A DNA stretch of 64,000 nt from contig JASDFA010000008.1 of assembly GCA_035772735.1 (NCBI GenBank), positions 6,368,501 to 6,432,500 of the forward strand, read 5' to 3'. The stretch is from Datura wrightii (Eukaryota > Streptophyta > Magnoliopsida > Solanales > Solanaceae). The position numbers and the translations under genes are program-made. Under the pieces are notes generated by a model. It was not told where the DNA came from. It saw nothing but the letters and a program-made list of their open reading frames with translations, and did not search any database. Shown here in pieces: positions 24,543-35,978 of this stretch (position 1 is the stretch's first letter; each line of letters begins with the position of its first letter).

Positions 24543-25761
24543 TCAGTCAAAGTATTCCACTTCTTCATCGGGTGCTGCTGCTTCATCTCCCAGGTCTGAG
24601 TCGCCACCGTCGTCCTCATCAGACTCCACATCGGAGTCCTCCCGACGTGTCTCCTCGTCCGTGGGGACGTCATCATCTGTGGTCTCTACAAATGCTGGCC
24701 CCACTTGGCATAGAGCCCTGGCGTTCTCGCCGAAGGGGTAGTCTAGCTCGAGTTGCCATAGCTCCTCCTCTGTCGCTGGCCTCCCACCTATCCTTAGCTG
24801 GAGCATCTGCATCCCATACATCCGAGCCATGTACTGGACATCACGAGCATGTCGCTCGCCAAGTGTAAGCACTGGCCCGTGGGTGCTGTCGGGAGCCTTA
24901 GTTTTAGTAACGTCTAAGGCCCGCCGCTCCAACTGCGGGATATAATCGAGGGCCTCCTCTTCAACATCGAGGCCCCTGAGAAAGGTGGTCAGTAGTCCAC
25001 CATAACCATACCTGTGCCCCTGGTGCAACCGGGCTCTCTTCATGGCGGATTTAATAACCGCCCCAACATTGATCTCCAGCCCTTTCATCAGGGCGTACAC
25101 CAGGCAAACACGATCCCGGGTTACATCAGTCATATGTACCCCCGGGATGAGGCATGAGCAGACTATTTTCAGCCAGATTCAGGCTTCCCTGTTCATTGTG
25201 AATATGGCAAAGTCTGGTGGTAGCCCCTCTCTTTGTGTCTGCTCCATCTAACTGTTGATCGGGTCCCACACAATGTGCGTCTGATGTCCGCATACGGTGG
25301 GGTAATGTTCAACTGTCGGAGGACGTAGGCGTCTGTGTCCCGTGCTCCTATGATGGCATTGAGGTGGTGGGGCTCCAGAGTGACTATTGCCCTCTGATCT
25401 TGATGGTGTGACTCCTAATCGTCGGGTTCCCATTGGCATACAACTCCCGAACCAAGTGCAGATTGCATTCTTTGGGCTCTTCAAAGATGAACTTGAGCCC
25501 AGCTGTCTCGATCCGGTGAACCATTCTAGGGAACTCCTGTGCCAATGGTTCCCATGCTATATGCTCCTCAGGGAATTATTTATTTTCTTTGTGCTTTGCA
25601 TACCACTTTTTCCCCTCATCGGTCACCCATCTCATTCTGTACTGGCGGCGCTGGCCGCGTGGAACTGCTGGTGCAGCTGGGACTGTTGTGCCCAGTCTGA
25701 TTCGTTTCCTTCCAGCGCCTGAAGTTGACGCGCCTTTTCCTTTATCTTGCCGGCTTGCCAT
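24543..25761 (-). pseudogene. Element C accessory ORF (plant-transposon-protein type), lightly broken
   Basis: It starts at ATG 25761 (MASRQDKGKGASTSGAG), five bases after a splice acceptor. It is Lys/Arg-rich, then has a stop at about 25576, and continues with PKECNLHLVRELYAN in another stretch. A final 196-residue open part (24543-25133) reads VTRDRVCLVYALMKGLEINVGAVI, a globular helical region, and ends in a strongly acidic tail (DDDVPTDEE...EVEYFD). Homologues in D (52533) and F (37703) share these motifs. It resembles what is usually annotated as 'putative plant transposon protein' (from memory). I see no signal peptide or membrane segment, so an envelope role is unlikely. Function is unknown. 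Confidence 0.75.
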
Positions 25762-25766
25762 TTCAC

Positions 25767-26461
25767 CTGTCAACCCAAGTAAACAAGATCAATGTTAAGC
25801 TCACAGATATTAACTTCGGCTAAGGTCGGGTTATGCTAGGTTACCCCACACTTAGTCCTTAGCTACAGTTACAACAATACGGCAAGAATATCTTTATTTA
25901 CACAAAACAAACAACTATACAATCATGCTTAGTGCGTTCGAAAAATTCGACGGTATAACTTCTGCGTACTACTCAGACTTTGTACAGCTAATCACAATCA
26001 CTACCATCGCTAACATTTTAACCATCACACTTAGCAAAGAAAAACGAAGAAACAAAAATAACACCAAAAATATATCTATACACGAACCTATCCAACCAAC
26101 CCAATTCTAACAAATTTCACCATTTCCCCCAACCCGAGAATCCGTCGTTCTATTAACATCCTAGCAATTTGTACATCGACTCATCTCATTCACCACATAC
26201 ACCCCGGCATAGAATACACAATTTCAATACATTTCCAACTTCAAATTCCAACAAACAAGCCCTAGAATTGATTTTATCAATCAAATTCGATCAATTTATG
26301 CAATCGACAAGTTCAAGCAATCATACGACATTCCGAACATTCATCAATCAACAATGAAATCAAATTTATGATTAATTTTTACTTAGGGCAATTTAGCTCA
26401 CCTCCCATGCTAAAAATCGAAGAAAATCGACAAGAATTTGCGAGGGAATCAAAGAACATAC
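25767..26461 (-). other. Candidate 5'-UTR intron of the C accessory ORF
   Basis: Minus strand: donor AAG|GTATGT at 26461 and acceptor TTACTTGGGTTGACAG| at 25767, five bases before the ATG. It is 695 bp, AT-rich and without ORF meaning. Corresponding donor/acceptor pairs occur in F and D at the same relative place. Predicted from sequence only. Confidence 0.6.
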
Positions 26462-26462
26462 C

Positions 26463-26830
26463 TTGTTTTTGAAGAATCGAATAAAACTCAGTGAATTTCT
26501 TGCCTTACTCTGTGTCACATTGATGAGGGATGGGTTTTTGGGGGTTTGGTCGCGGAGGGATTAGAAAATGAGGGAAAAGGGGAGGTTGTCAGGGTTAAAA
26601 AGGAAGAAAATCGCGCGGGTCACCCGGCGACTCGGTGTGACCCGTCGCGACATACATGGCAATGTGTCACGGAGTGCATCGTGGTGCACTACCTCCCTGA
26701 CACGGAGCCATCACGAGGCTGTTCTAGAAATTTTTAAAATTTCCAGGTTATACCTCAACGTGTCACGGAGGGTAACGCGGAGGTCCTCCTCCGTGACACA
26801 GAGCTATCGCCCCAGCTCACTATTTTCCAC
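26463..26830 (-). promoter_or_regulatory. Element C internal U3-like promoter block and leader
   Basis: At 26655-26815 the plus strand reads GTGTCACGGAGTGCATCG and CTCCGTGACAC-type words almost identical to those in the C LTR at 22188-22235, in the same orientation and about 4 kb away from either LTR. After it (minus sense) come TTTTTAA and a pyrimidine-rich leader leading to the intron donor. Inferred to be a promoter for the accessory ORF. The TATA-like sequence is weak. Confidence 0.55.
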
Positions 26831-27116
26831 TTTTTATTAATTTTTCATACCTCGACTTTTCCTTCATGATTCCATGCATATTTTTCCCGTTTGACCTGAA
26901 ATTAATCTCACTATACAAAATTGGTTAGAATTATAGGTTTCATTCTAAATATAAATAAACAAAAACTAAAAACGAAAAATTTTGTAGTGAATTAAGAAAA
27001 AGAAAAAGAAAAGAAAAATCTATTTACACTTTACAAAATGAAAGGAAAAAAAAAATTTCACAGGTTGCCTCCCGTGCAGCACCTGGTTTACCGTCACGGC
27101 TCGACGTCGTTCAAGC
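26831..27116 (-). other. Element C spacer after protease, with GGGAGGCAACC motif
   Basis: It contains GGGAGGCAACC (minus, 27063-27073) just after the gag-pro stop, as in D and F after integrase. The rest is A-rich on the plus strand with no ORF. Confidence 0.65.
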
Positions 27117-28140
27117 TCAATTGTCCGCTAGGGTGATGGACGATTTCTCTAGATCACCGTCCTCTCCCCAGTAGTGCTTACACCTTTCCGGTGGTTTTCC
27201 CATTAACTCTCGGGAATCCTTCATCTGCTTATCATCACCTTGATCAATCACATTGATCACCGAGAGTTCTTCATGCACCATCGGGAGCTTGGGTGCCTTG
27301 TACACATCCAACACCTCTACCTTGTCATGTGCTCGCATTTTTAGCTGCCCCGCAGCTACGTCGATTAGTGCTTTCCCGGTTGCCAAGAAAGGACGCCCCA
27401 AAATAAATGGGACTTCCGCGTCTGGTTCAAAATCCAGCACGACAAAATCTACCGGGAAAATTAGGGAGCCAACTTGCACCAGAACGTCCTCAACAATGCC
27501 ATCCAGCCTAGCTAAGGATCGATCCGCCAACTGAAAGATTACCGTTGTGGGTCTAGGACTCCCTAGACCCAACTTTCTGAATACCGATGACGGCATCAAA
27601 TTTATGCTCGCTCCCAAGTCACACAATCCACGAGCTCGGATGCTCTGCCCAATTGTAAGCTGGATAGTAAAACTCCCAGGGTCTTTTAGCTTTGTGGGCA
27701 GTCTATTTTGGATCCGGGAAGTGCACTCCTCCGTTAGAGCCACCGTAGTATACTCAGTCAACCGACTTTTGTTTGCCACGATGTCCTTTATATACTTCGC
27801 ATATTTCGGCACTCCCTGCAAGACATCAACAAGAGGTAAGTTAACATGTACCTGTTTTAGCACCTCCATGAATTTCTTGAAACACGCCTCCTCCTTGTGT
27901 TTCTTTAGTCGTTGAGGGAACGGGGGTGGAGGTCTTTCTGATTCAGCCTCTTTGGTCTTCCCCCTTTCAGAACTGTGCTCCCTCTCAACTTCTGCTTCTC
28001 CCGACTGTTGAGGTGGTCTTTCTGGTTCCACCTCTTTAAGCTGCAAACCACTCCTTGTGGTCACTGCATTTACCTGCTTGGGATTGGGATCCGTGTCGCT
28101 TGGCAGTCCTCCTCTAGGCCTTGTGTTTTGGGCACTAGAA
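27117..28140 (-). CDS. Element C protease region (open)
   Basis: A 315-residue open frame (27117-28064). A Pro/Glu-rich linker (PPPPFPQRLKKHKEE) leads to LVDVLQGVPKYAKYIKDIV and the aspartic-protease loop GLCDLGASINLMPSSVFRKLGL (catalytic Asp intact), then ADRSLARLDGIVEDVLVQV, FPVDFVVLDFEPDAEVPFILGRPFLATG. This is the Athila protease. It ends in TGA after SSITLADN without entering RT. Being open and well conserved suggests recent activity in trans with a helper element. Confidence 0.88.
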
Positions 28141-29391
28141 AATTACCCAAATTGATATTCAAGTGCCTTGGTAGCTAACTGGTTGTTTTTCACTTCGACT
28201 GCCAATTTCACATAGTCAGCCTGCAATTGAGCTTGGTTAGCTATCATGGTGTTGAACATCTCCTCAATGCTGGGTGATGGTGGTGGACGAGGTGCATTGT
28301 TGTTTCTAAATTGAGCTTGATAGTTCTGCTGCCCTCCTTGATTCCTTTGCACACCCTGACCCAAACTTTGGCCCTGATGGTTGTTGCTACCCCATGAGAA
28401 ATTAGGATGATTCCTCCAATTGGAATTGTAGCTACTACCATACTGCCGGTGGTTCCTTTGTGCATTACCCACAAAGTTTACCGAGTCAGGATTGGCTCCA
28501 CACACTCAGCTGAGTGCTCACTGCTTCCACACACTTCACACCACATCTACTCGACTGCATTAACTGGGGCTGGAGGCTGGTTCAATGTCATGTTGCTGAA
28601 GTGATTGTTCAATTGATTTTGCAATGCAGCTATCCGTGCAGCGATAGCTGTAAACCCATCCACTTCAAGCACTCCTGCTGCTTTCCTTGTCCCACCTCGT
28701 GATGAATCAGCATTCCATTCTGGATTGCCCTGTGAAATCCGATTCAACAAGGTATACAGCTCCTCATAAGTCTTCTCCAGCACTTGCCCTCCAGCTGCTG
28801 AGTCTAGCAATATTTTGGTGTGGGGTTCCAAACCCTCAATAAATGTGTGCACCAACACATCATTGGATTGATGATGATGAGGACAATCCCGCAACATGGA
28901 TTTAAATCTCTCCTAGGCCTGATATAAATCTTCTCCCTCTCTCTATTTGAAACTTAGAATTTGACTTCTAAGTCTTGCTGTTTTACTAGAGGGAAAAAAC
29001 CATATCAAGAACTTCCGTGCAAGATCATCCCACGTAGAAATAGAATTCGGTGGCTCAGCTTTCAACCACCTCTTGGCTTCTCCTAGTAATGAGAATGGAA
29101 ATAATGTAAGCCGGACATAGTCTGGTGACACTCCCGCGGGTATGTAAGTGTCACTTATCTCCAAAAAGTTTTGGAGATGCTGCCGTGGATCTTCATGAGG
29201 GAGACCGGTAAATTGCCCGCTTGTGTGCAACAACTGCACCATATTTTGTTTAAGTTCAAATCATCTGGTTTGTAGATACTTGATGTAACATTATTGGTGT
29301 GTGGGATTGCCACCTCGCGAACCGGCCGTGCTGCTGCTTCTTCAGGCACTAACACTGCCCGTACTACCGGTGGATTCTGTTGTTGCTCCAT
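28141..29391 (-). pseudogene. Element C gag (near-intact, a few frame breaks)
   Basis: Start ATG 29391 (MEQQQNPPVVRAV). The gag core reads GLPHEDPRQHLQNFLEISDTY, LTLFPFSLLGEAKRWLKAEP, FFPSSKTARLRSQILSF. The next part, DVLVHTFIEGLEPHTKILLDSAAGG, leads to a zinc-knuckle-like C-x2-C-x4-H-x3-C (CEVCGSSEHSAEC, about 28510-28550) and a Gln/Asn-rich tail. Frame breaks are near 29250, 28940 (TAG), 28545 (TAG) and 28505. It forms the particle shell in functional relatives. Confidence 0.87.
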
Positions 29392-29636
29392 GATCGTCTG
29401 TCTGAGCAACTACAGCTTTCTTTGTAGAGCTTCTCTTCTCTTACTGTGAAATATTTTTTCAGGCTCTATATAAGATTCCACCAGCTCCTTATCTCTTGCC
29501 AGTGTTCACAGCAACTAAGTCTGCAAAATACAGGCTAAGACCAAGTTGTCAACACTAAGAAAATAAAAATACAGTAAATTAACACTTAAAACAATTTCAC
29601 CAATTGCCAAGTCCCCGGCAACGGCGCCAAAAAACT
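29392..29636 (-). promoter_or_regulatory. Element C leader with tRNA-Asp primer site
   Basis: TGGCGCCGTTGCCGGGGAC on minus (29611-29629), complementary to the 3' end of plant tRNA-Asp and typical for Athila/Tat. Intact, next to the 5' LTR. The rest is untranslated leader. Confidence 0.9.
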
Positions 29637-31057
29637 TGTTCGGGTGTTTGTTGGGTATATAAAACCGACATGCAAGTGCACGTGGTCGAACAAGTAGTAA
29701 GTGGCTCTAGTAAGCCAAGTATCGATCCCACAGAGACTTGGATGAAGTGCAAATTGCTCAAGTGTACTATATTTTACTTCTAAGAATGCAGACAACAGCG
29801 TAACAAAAAAGTTGATAGTTTGTTTTATAAATTTTTATACTAAAACTAAGAACAATTATCTACTTTGAATCTGAACTATGAATAAAAGCATGCTGAGGTT
29901 AAACGAACATGTAATGAAACTAATTATCATCATACTTTGGTTAATGTTTTCCTCCAGTTGCTAGCCAAGAACATCTGCCAAGAAATTAAAACTCTTGTAT
30001 TTAACCTCACTTAAGAATCATGAACCATCCGTCTACATTTCTGTGATCAAATGCAATTCATGTCCTAGCTATACAATTCCGGTTCCTAAATTGACTAATA
30101 CGACTTTCAGGTATATTTCTATCCTGAAAGCAAATCATGACTCAATTTTCCCAAATCAAGTAAAGAACATATCCTATTAATTCACAACTTTCCAATTTCG
30201 TGCTCTCTCGAGTGAAACCGGACTTTTTAGATGTACATTAATGTAGGCTACCCACCAATGCAGTAAAAACAAGAATTAATAGAACAACATGGAAGAAAAG
30301 ATGAAAAACCATAGAATCAATAATCAAATTTCATCACAATTGTTCATAACCTCAGCAAGGATAGGAATTAGCCACTCATTTGTGGATTAATCATCATAAA
30401 ATGAGTGTTAATCATACAAGCAATTAAATTAAAGAAGAAAGAAAGAGAGAAAAACCCCTGAACTTTTCATCTCTCAACTACCTGTAACCCACGTCCTTGC
30501 TCCACCAAGTAAGAATCATGAAAAATGAACTTAAGTGTTCTATTTATACTGCTGGGAATTTTTTCCAGAATAATGAGCAACGTGTCACGGAGTGCATCGC
30601 GGAGCACTGCCTCCATGACACGCCATGAACACGGACCCTCACTAGAACTGGGGGTCCGGGAATTCCTGCTCAACGTGGCACGGCGTGCATCGCGGAGCAC
30701 TGGCTCCATGCCACGGAGCAAACGCGGACCTCCACTGGAAATTGGGTGAATTTTCCCCATCCAGGCAGAATGCCTCCGCGATGGCAGGGTGACACAGCTC
30801 CATCGCGGAGCCCCTTTATTTCATGCTGTCCAATGCTTTTTCCCTTGCTCGCATCCAAGTCCAACTCCGATATCCTTCAACATGCATTTTAGCTTCCCGA
30901 AATCACATTTTACCTGCAAAACAATGCTAATCATGTTGGTCAATATAAATTCACATTTTATTACCAATTACCTGAGAATGTATACACATTGATAGATAAA
31001 CAAGGCGAAAATGATACTTTTGAGTATCACTTGGGCATATAAATCTGCCCAAGATTA
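29637..31057 (-). repeat. Element C 5' LTR
   Basis: 1421 bp, same length as the 3' copy. Its outer end reads GATTA instead of GATCA, a single change. TATA on minus at 30540-30549. Palindrome words at 30575-30815. Confidence 0.96.
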
Positions 31058-31248
31058 GTGGTAACACATTGCCTGTGATAATATCTGCTCTATTGTCTAA
31101 TGTACAGGTTTACAGGTTGTTGAAGGTGCTACAGGATCATGTAACAGCAAACGGTTGGACAATAGCTGATAACATGGGGATAAGAAGTTCATTCTATACA
31201 TATAAAATATTTCTTAAAGAGGGTGCAAGACCCTGTGTAGAACACCAG
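31058..31248 (+). pseudogene. Element D: protease-RT spacer, third piece
   Basis: It begins with TSD GTGGT, then reads NTLPVIISALLSNVQVYRLLKVL...NGWTIADNMGIRSSFYTYKI...ARPCVEHQ, the run-up to RT fingers. It joins to RLNPIMKEVVKKE at 47163 after removing F. Bases 31244-31248 (ACCAG) are the left TSD of F. Confidence 0.87.
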
Positions 31249-31265
31249 TGAAGTATTAAGCACAC

Positions 31266-32693
31266 TGATCTTGGGCAGATTTATATGCTCAAGTGATACT
31301 CAAACGTATCATTTTCGCCTTGTTTATTGTGCAATGTGTATACATTTTCATGTAATTGGTAATAAAATGTGAATTTATACTAACCAACATGATTAGCATT
31401 GTTTTGTAGGTAAATGGTGATTTTGAGGAGCTAAAATGCATGTTGGAACAATATCGGAGTTGGACTTGGATTTGAGCACGAAAAAGGCATTGGACTGCAC
31501 AATATAAAGGGGCTCCGCGATGGAGCCGTGTCACGCTACCATCGCGGAGGCATTCTGCCTGGAGGGTGAATAATTTGTCAATTTCTAGTGGAGCCTCACG
31601 ACAGCTCCGTGGCACGGAGGCAAGCCTCCGCGTTGCACGTCGTGCCACGTTGAAGCTTTATTCCTGGACCCTAAATTTCCAGAAAGGGTCCGCGTCCACG
31701 CCGTGTCACGGAGGCAGTGCTCCGCGATGCACTCCGTGACACATTGCTTGTTATTCCGGGAAAAATTCCCATTAGTATAAATAGAACACTTAGGCTTATT
31801 TTTAATTAATTCAGACTTGGTGGAGCAAGGATGTGGGTTACAGGCAGTTGAGGGACGAAAAAGCTCAGGGTTTTTCTCTCTTTCTTTCTTCTTTCAATCA
31901 ATTGTTTGTATGATTAACACTTGTTTTAGGATGATTAATCCACAAATGAGTGGCTAATTCTCTTCCTTGCTGAGGTTATGAACAATGGTAATGAATTTTG
32001 ATTATTGAATTATATGGTTTTTCATCTTCTTCTTCAATGTTGTTCTATTAATTCTTGTTTCTACTGCATTGGTGTGTGGCCGACATTAATGTACATCTAA
32101 AAAGTCCGATTTCACTCGAGAGAGCACGAAATTGGAAAGTTGTGAATTAATAGGGTATTGTTCTTAACTTGATTTGGGAAAATTGAGTTTTGATGTGCTT
32201 TCCTGATAGAAATATACTTGAAAGCCGTATTAGTCAATTTAGGAACCGGAATTGTATTGCTAGGTCATAAATTGCATTTGATCACAGAAATGTAGACGGA
32301 TGGTTTATGATTCTTAAGTGAGATTAAATACGAGAGTTTTAATCGCTAGGCTAATGTTCTTGGCTAGCAACAGGAAGAGAAGATTAACCAAATTATGATT
32401 ATAACCATGTTCATTACTTGTTCTTAACCTTGGCATGCTCATATCCATAGTTTCAATTCAAAGTAGATAGTTGTTAATAGTTTTAGTATATAATTTTTAA
32501 ACAAATTATTTAACTTTTGGTTACTTTGTTGTCAGCATATTTAGACGTAAGATAGAATATAGTATACTTGAGCAATTTTTACTTATCCAGAGTCTCCTTG
32601 GTTCGATACTTGGCTTACTTAAGCCACTTACTACTTGTTTGACCACGTGCACTTGCGTGTCGGTTTTTAACCATATACCAAAACCACCGAACA
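31266..32693 (+). repeat. S2: solo Athila LTR (C family) inside the 3' LTR of F
   Basis: 1428 bp, TGATCTTGGGC...CCGAACA, TSD CACAC (31261-31265) and CACAT (32694-32698; one base differs). Same family as S1 and the C LTRs. No internal domain. Confidence 0.93.
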
Positions 32694-33014
32694 CACATAT
32701 GCAAGTGTACATAGTCGTCGAGTATTATAGGACGGTAGTCAAGATGTCGTCCCATAGAAACTTGTCAAATTAATTGTCTTTGTTTGAATCCTTATGTTAC
32801 CATTTGAGAGGGGAGGAAAATTTGTTTGCAAGAGTTAAAGTAAATTCTACTAAATGTTATAATGTAAATTAAATCTTTTGGAAATTCGTTTTCAAGAAAG
32901 TTGTATTTCAAATGATGATTAGAATAAAGGGTATTGGCACTTTCTCATTCAGGTTGAGTTATCAAGTTCAATTTCACCAAACTTAGTCTCCAAGATTATT
33001 AGTTTCAAGTTACG

Positions 33015-33110
33015 AACTCATTTCTCAACTTATTCTTCTTAATAGTCAAGAACTATTTAAATTTAACTCATTTCTCAACTTATTCTTCTTAATAGTCAAG
33101 AACTATTTAA
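33015..33110. repeat. 46-bp perfect tandem duplication
   Basis: 33015-33060 and 33065-33110 are identical (period 50). The other F LTR (about 45950) has a single copy, so the duplication arose after insertion. Confidence 0.92.
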
Positions 33111-34293
33111 CTAACCCTAACAACTATATTCCTATGGTTGCAGGAGAAGAATGAAACGACTATTAAAAATACCTGATTCAACTAAGTAGGGTTTCACGGT
33201 ATATTCCTATCCATAATAATGAAATCAATTCTCTATAATATTGACAAGGAATTAAAACCTACTCTATGCTTCTTTTATCCCTTATTTTTTCCCTTCTTCT
33301 AAGTTCAATAGATGAGCCAATAGATATTATTCAAAAGGTGATCATATTAACGAGCAATCATTAAACCAAGAAAGCATAAACAATCTTAAAAAGGAGATTT
33401 AAACGTCTAACATAAGTGAAGTTTTAAACTACAATCATTTTGCTTGTGGCCAAAACCCTAGGTTAACATTATTAGCCACTCATTTTCTATTGTAAAACCA
33501 CAAGAATCATAATTTTTATACAAGAAATAGTAATGAAGTAAAGAAGAAAAAACCTAAAAGATGGAAATCTTTTCTCTTCGTTCTTCCCTAAAAAAACGTC
33601 TACTCCCAAAAGAAAAGAAAATGCATGACCCTTTTTACGGATACCCTAGCAATGTATTTATAACCATAGAAAAAATTTCCATTTTTTCCTTAAGTAATTT
33701 AGCTTCTGGACTTAGAAAAATTCTCCCTGGATTAGCCCTGGCACGCCACTCTAGTCATAGAAACAACCTGTGCTTGGGCTTCTTCTGAAATTTCAATCCT
33801 GGCATGCCACACCTCTCATTTTGCCAATGCATTGATAAAAATTCACTGCAGTTTAGGAGATGGCGAGCCATGCCTCCTATTTTGCCAAGCACAGAACACT
33901 TTCTCTGAAGTTCAAAGGGCGAAGTGCCACGGAAGCTACTACACCAAGGTTTACATAACTTTTTGGCCATTTATCTTCCCTGGTGTGCCAATCCCAGCAT
34001 AGCACCATATTGTGCAAAAATTACTCTGAAGTTTATGGCTTGGCATGCCACACTAGCCATCTCGCTAAGACAATATCTCTGAATTCTTCTTTCGGCTCAC
34101 CTTGCAGCTTGAACTTTCCTTGGTTGCTCCTTTTTCTGCTATTTTTCCATTCATTTCCTACAAAATATCATCTAAATACATCTGTAATCTCTTTTCACAA
34201 CATTTTGAATTTCATAAAGATATTCTTCTTGTAACATGGAAAAACATGGGTAAACTATGGCAAGCGGGCGTATAATTATGCCAAATATCATCA

Positions 34294-34324
34294 CCCCATA
34301 CTTAAACTTTTGTCCATCCTCAAA
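34294..34324 (-). promoter_or_regulatory. Element F polypurine tract and decayed box
   Basis: Minus: TTTGAGGATGGA (34313-34324), a C-to-T decayed form of TTCGAGGACGAA, then AGTATGGGG before the LTR. Confidence 0.7.
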
Positions 34325-35978
34325 TAACTCCTTACTTTCATTCAACACAACTCCATTGCACACCTCTTATTACCCCTATCAATTTACACTTAGGCAGCTA
34401 GAATAGAACAATAGGAATGGAAGTTCATTAGTTGAATAGCAATAACAAAGCATACATAATGAAGAGCTTTTCACTCAAAACTACACACCTTCCATAATTG
34501 GCTCTTATTTATCAAAATAAGGCCTAACATGATTAAATACGAAAAAATGTTACATATAGAACACCAATTTTATCCATCTTGTGCCCTTACTTATTTAGTG
34601 ATGTCCCCTTCTTTCTCTCATATAAGCATGCAAAATACATTGGGCCATAAATCAACAAGGCACACTCACTCTCCCAAATGACATTTCATACATATGCAAC
34701 ATACCATAGGTTTGCCGTTCATGTATAGTTAGATTACCCAATTAATCGAAATCCAATAAGATCATAAGGACTTTAATGGTTGTAATTTCAGCTAAGGGAT
34801 GGGTAGGAATTATTATGGGAAATAGTGGCTACCAATCCTAAGAACTTTAAGATACATCTTCGCTTTGTTATTCTTTTCCACCCCTTGTCCTTACTTCTTA
34901 AACTTACATTTTCTTTGTAATTCCTTTTTTCTTATCTCATGCCCCTTTCTGTTCTTTCTTTCTTTCACTACTTGACTGCTAGTTCTTGCCTTAAACCCAA
35001 CAAAACAATCAATTGCTAAGAGTTTTTCTTTTCTTTGGTTCTAGTAGCAAGTAAACATTTTTATTACATGGGCACTCTTTCTTCTATATTTTTCTTCTCT
35101 TTTCCAACCCACATTTTCATCTTTCCTCATTAGTGTTACTACCCCAGCGAAACCCTTCCTTATCACTTTGCAGATTTTAAAGTGCATTTGGACTTCTTTT
35201 TGGATCAAATTCTGATACACTCAATCAAAAAAAGGTATAGGCTTCTCATGTGGCTAGATAAGAAATAAGCTTATAGGCTCAATGGGGTTGACTAGGGAAA
35301 ATCTCACAGGTTGTGCAAACAATAAGTAACAAAATGTGTTCAATAAAATGTCATGATCATTTCTTACCTCTTTGACAACTAGTAAACTTACACACATGCC
35401 AGACATGTTCTAAACGATACCCTATGTACGAAACACAACAATTACAAGCTTACCTCTCATGGCGTCATGGCTTGAGTCAGTTTTCATTGACTACATATTC
35501 ACAACAATCATATTGAATGAATCTTCATTACAAATCCAACTTTTTACATCTCTTGAGCCAAGTTACAAAACCTATGTATTTCTCATGAAATTTTAACTTC
35601 TCATGCATTTAAGATGAACAATCTATACCTTCTAGCTTATCTCCTAAGTGAAATATGAAGAGCACACAATTGGTGGTTTTCGACTCCAAAAAAATCATGA
35701 CCCATTTTCTCTTAAGACATTCATTATTCATCCATCATCAGGACCAATCACCATGTCTATGATGGATCTAAAAAAATTGACTCTCGATTGAAATAAAATA
35801 AACAAGCAAAATGAAATAGAACATATCATAGCACAACTATAGTCTCCACAATCATCCACTTACTATTACAAACCATCACAACTCTAATAGAAATTAATGA
35901 CACTGAAATTATATAATGACTCTACAACTCAACTGTAAAGATATATCAAAGGTAGAATACAAGGAAATTCTATTATTC
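34325..35978 (-). other. Element F 3' untranslated region
   Basis: About 1.65 kb, AT-rich, no coding signal. It is alignable by eye to the 3' region of D (53420-54911) and in part to that of C. Confidence 0.7.

Larger units (their letters stand above)
21248..31057 (-). mobile_element. Element C: young non-autonomous Athila-type element (gag-protease plus accessory ORF, no RT/INT)
   Basis: 9810 bp, LTRs 21248-22668 and 29637-31057, each 1421 bp and about 97-98% identical by eye over ~190 bp. TSD GTGGT (21243-21247, 31058-31062). The tRNA-Asp primer site is at 29611-29629. Minus-strand order is 5' LTR, gag, protease, a stop at 27117, palindrome block, intron, accessory ORF, purine tract, 3' LTR. 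There is no RT, RNase H or integrase wording anywhere between protease and accessory ORF, so it would need those enzymes from a helper. It is the youngest full insertion in the window. Confidence 0.95.
31249..34293 (-). repeat. Element F 3' LTR, split by solo LTR S2
   Basis: TGAAGTATTAAGCACAC (31249-31265) continues at 32694 after S2 and ends ATATCATCA. About 1.6 kb without S2. It carries repeated TGGCATGCCA-like words (33740-34065) upstream (minus sense) of a TATAAATAC box near 33655-33663, and a 46-bp perfect tandem duplication. Confidence 0.88.

Noticed and set aside
24572..24868. Plus-strand ORFs opposite the C accessory gene (24526-24741, 24572-24868)
   Set aside because: Antisense shadows of the acidic, CG-rich reading frame on minus.
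24543..25133. Envelope-like gene in the Athila elements
   Set aside because: The ORF is at the envelope position, but I see no signal peptide, transmembrane segment or cleavage site. The wording fits plant-transposon accessory proteins instead.
25570..25580. Shared in-frame stop in the C and D accessory ORFs as possible recoding
   Set aside because: On aligning downstream residues (EFP, ECNL) the two stops are offset by about five codons, so they are independent decay.
34294..35978. Host gene in the long AT-rich stretches (34.3-36 kb, 22.7-24.5 kb, 53.4-54.9 kb)
   Set aside because: The three stretches resemble each other and hold the same position before a purine tract, so they are element 3' regions. 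No exon-like open frames.
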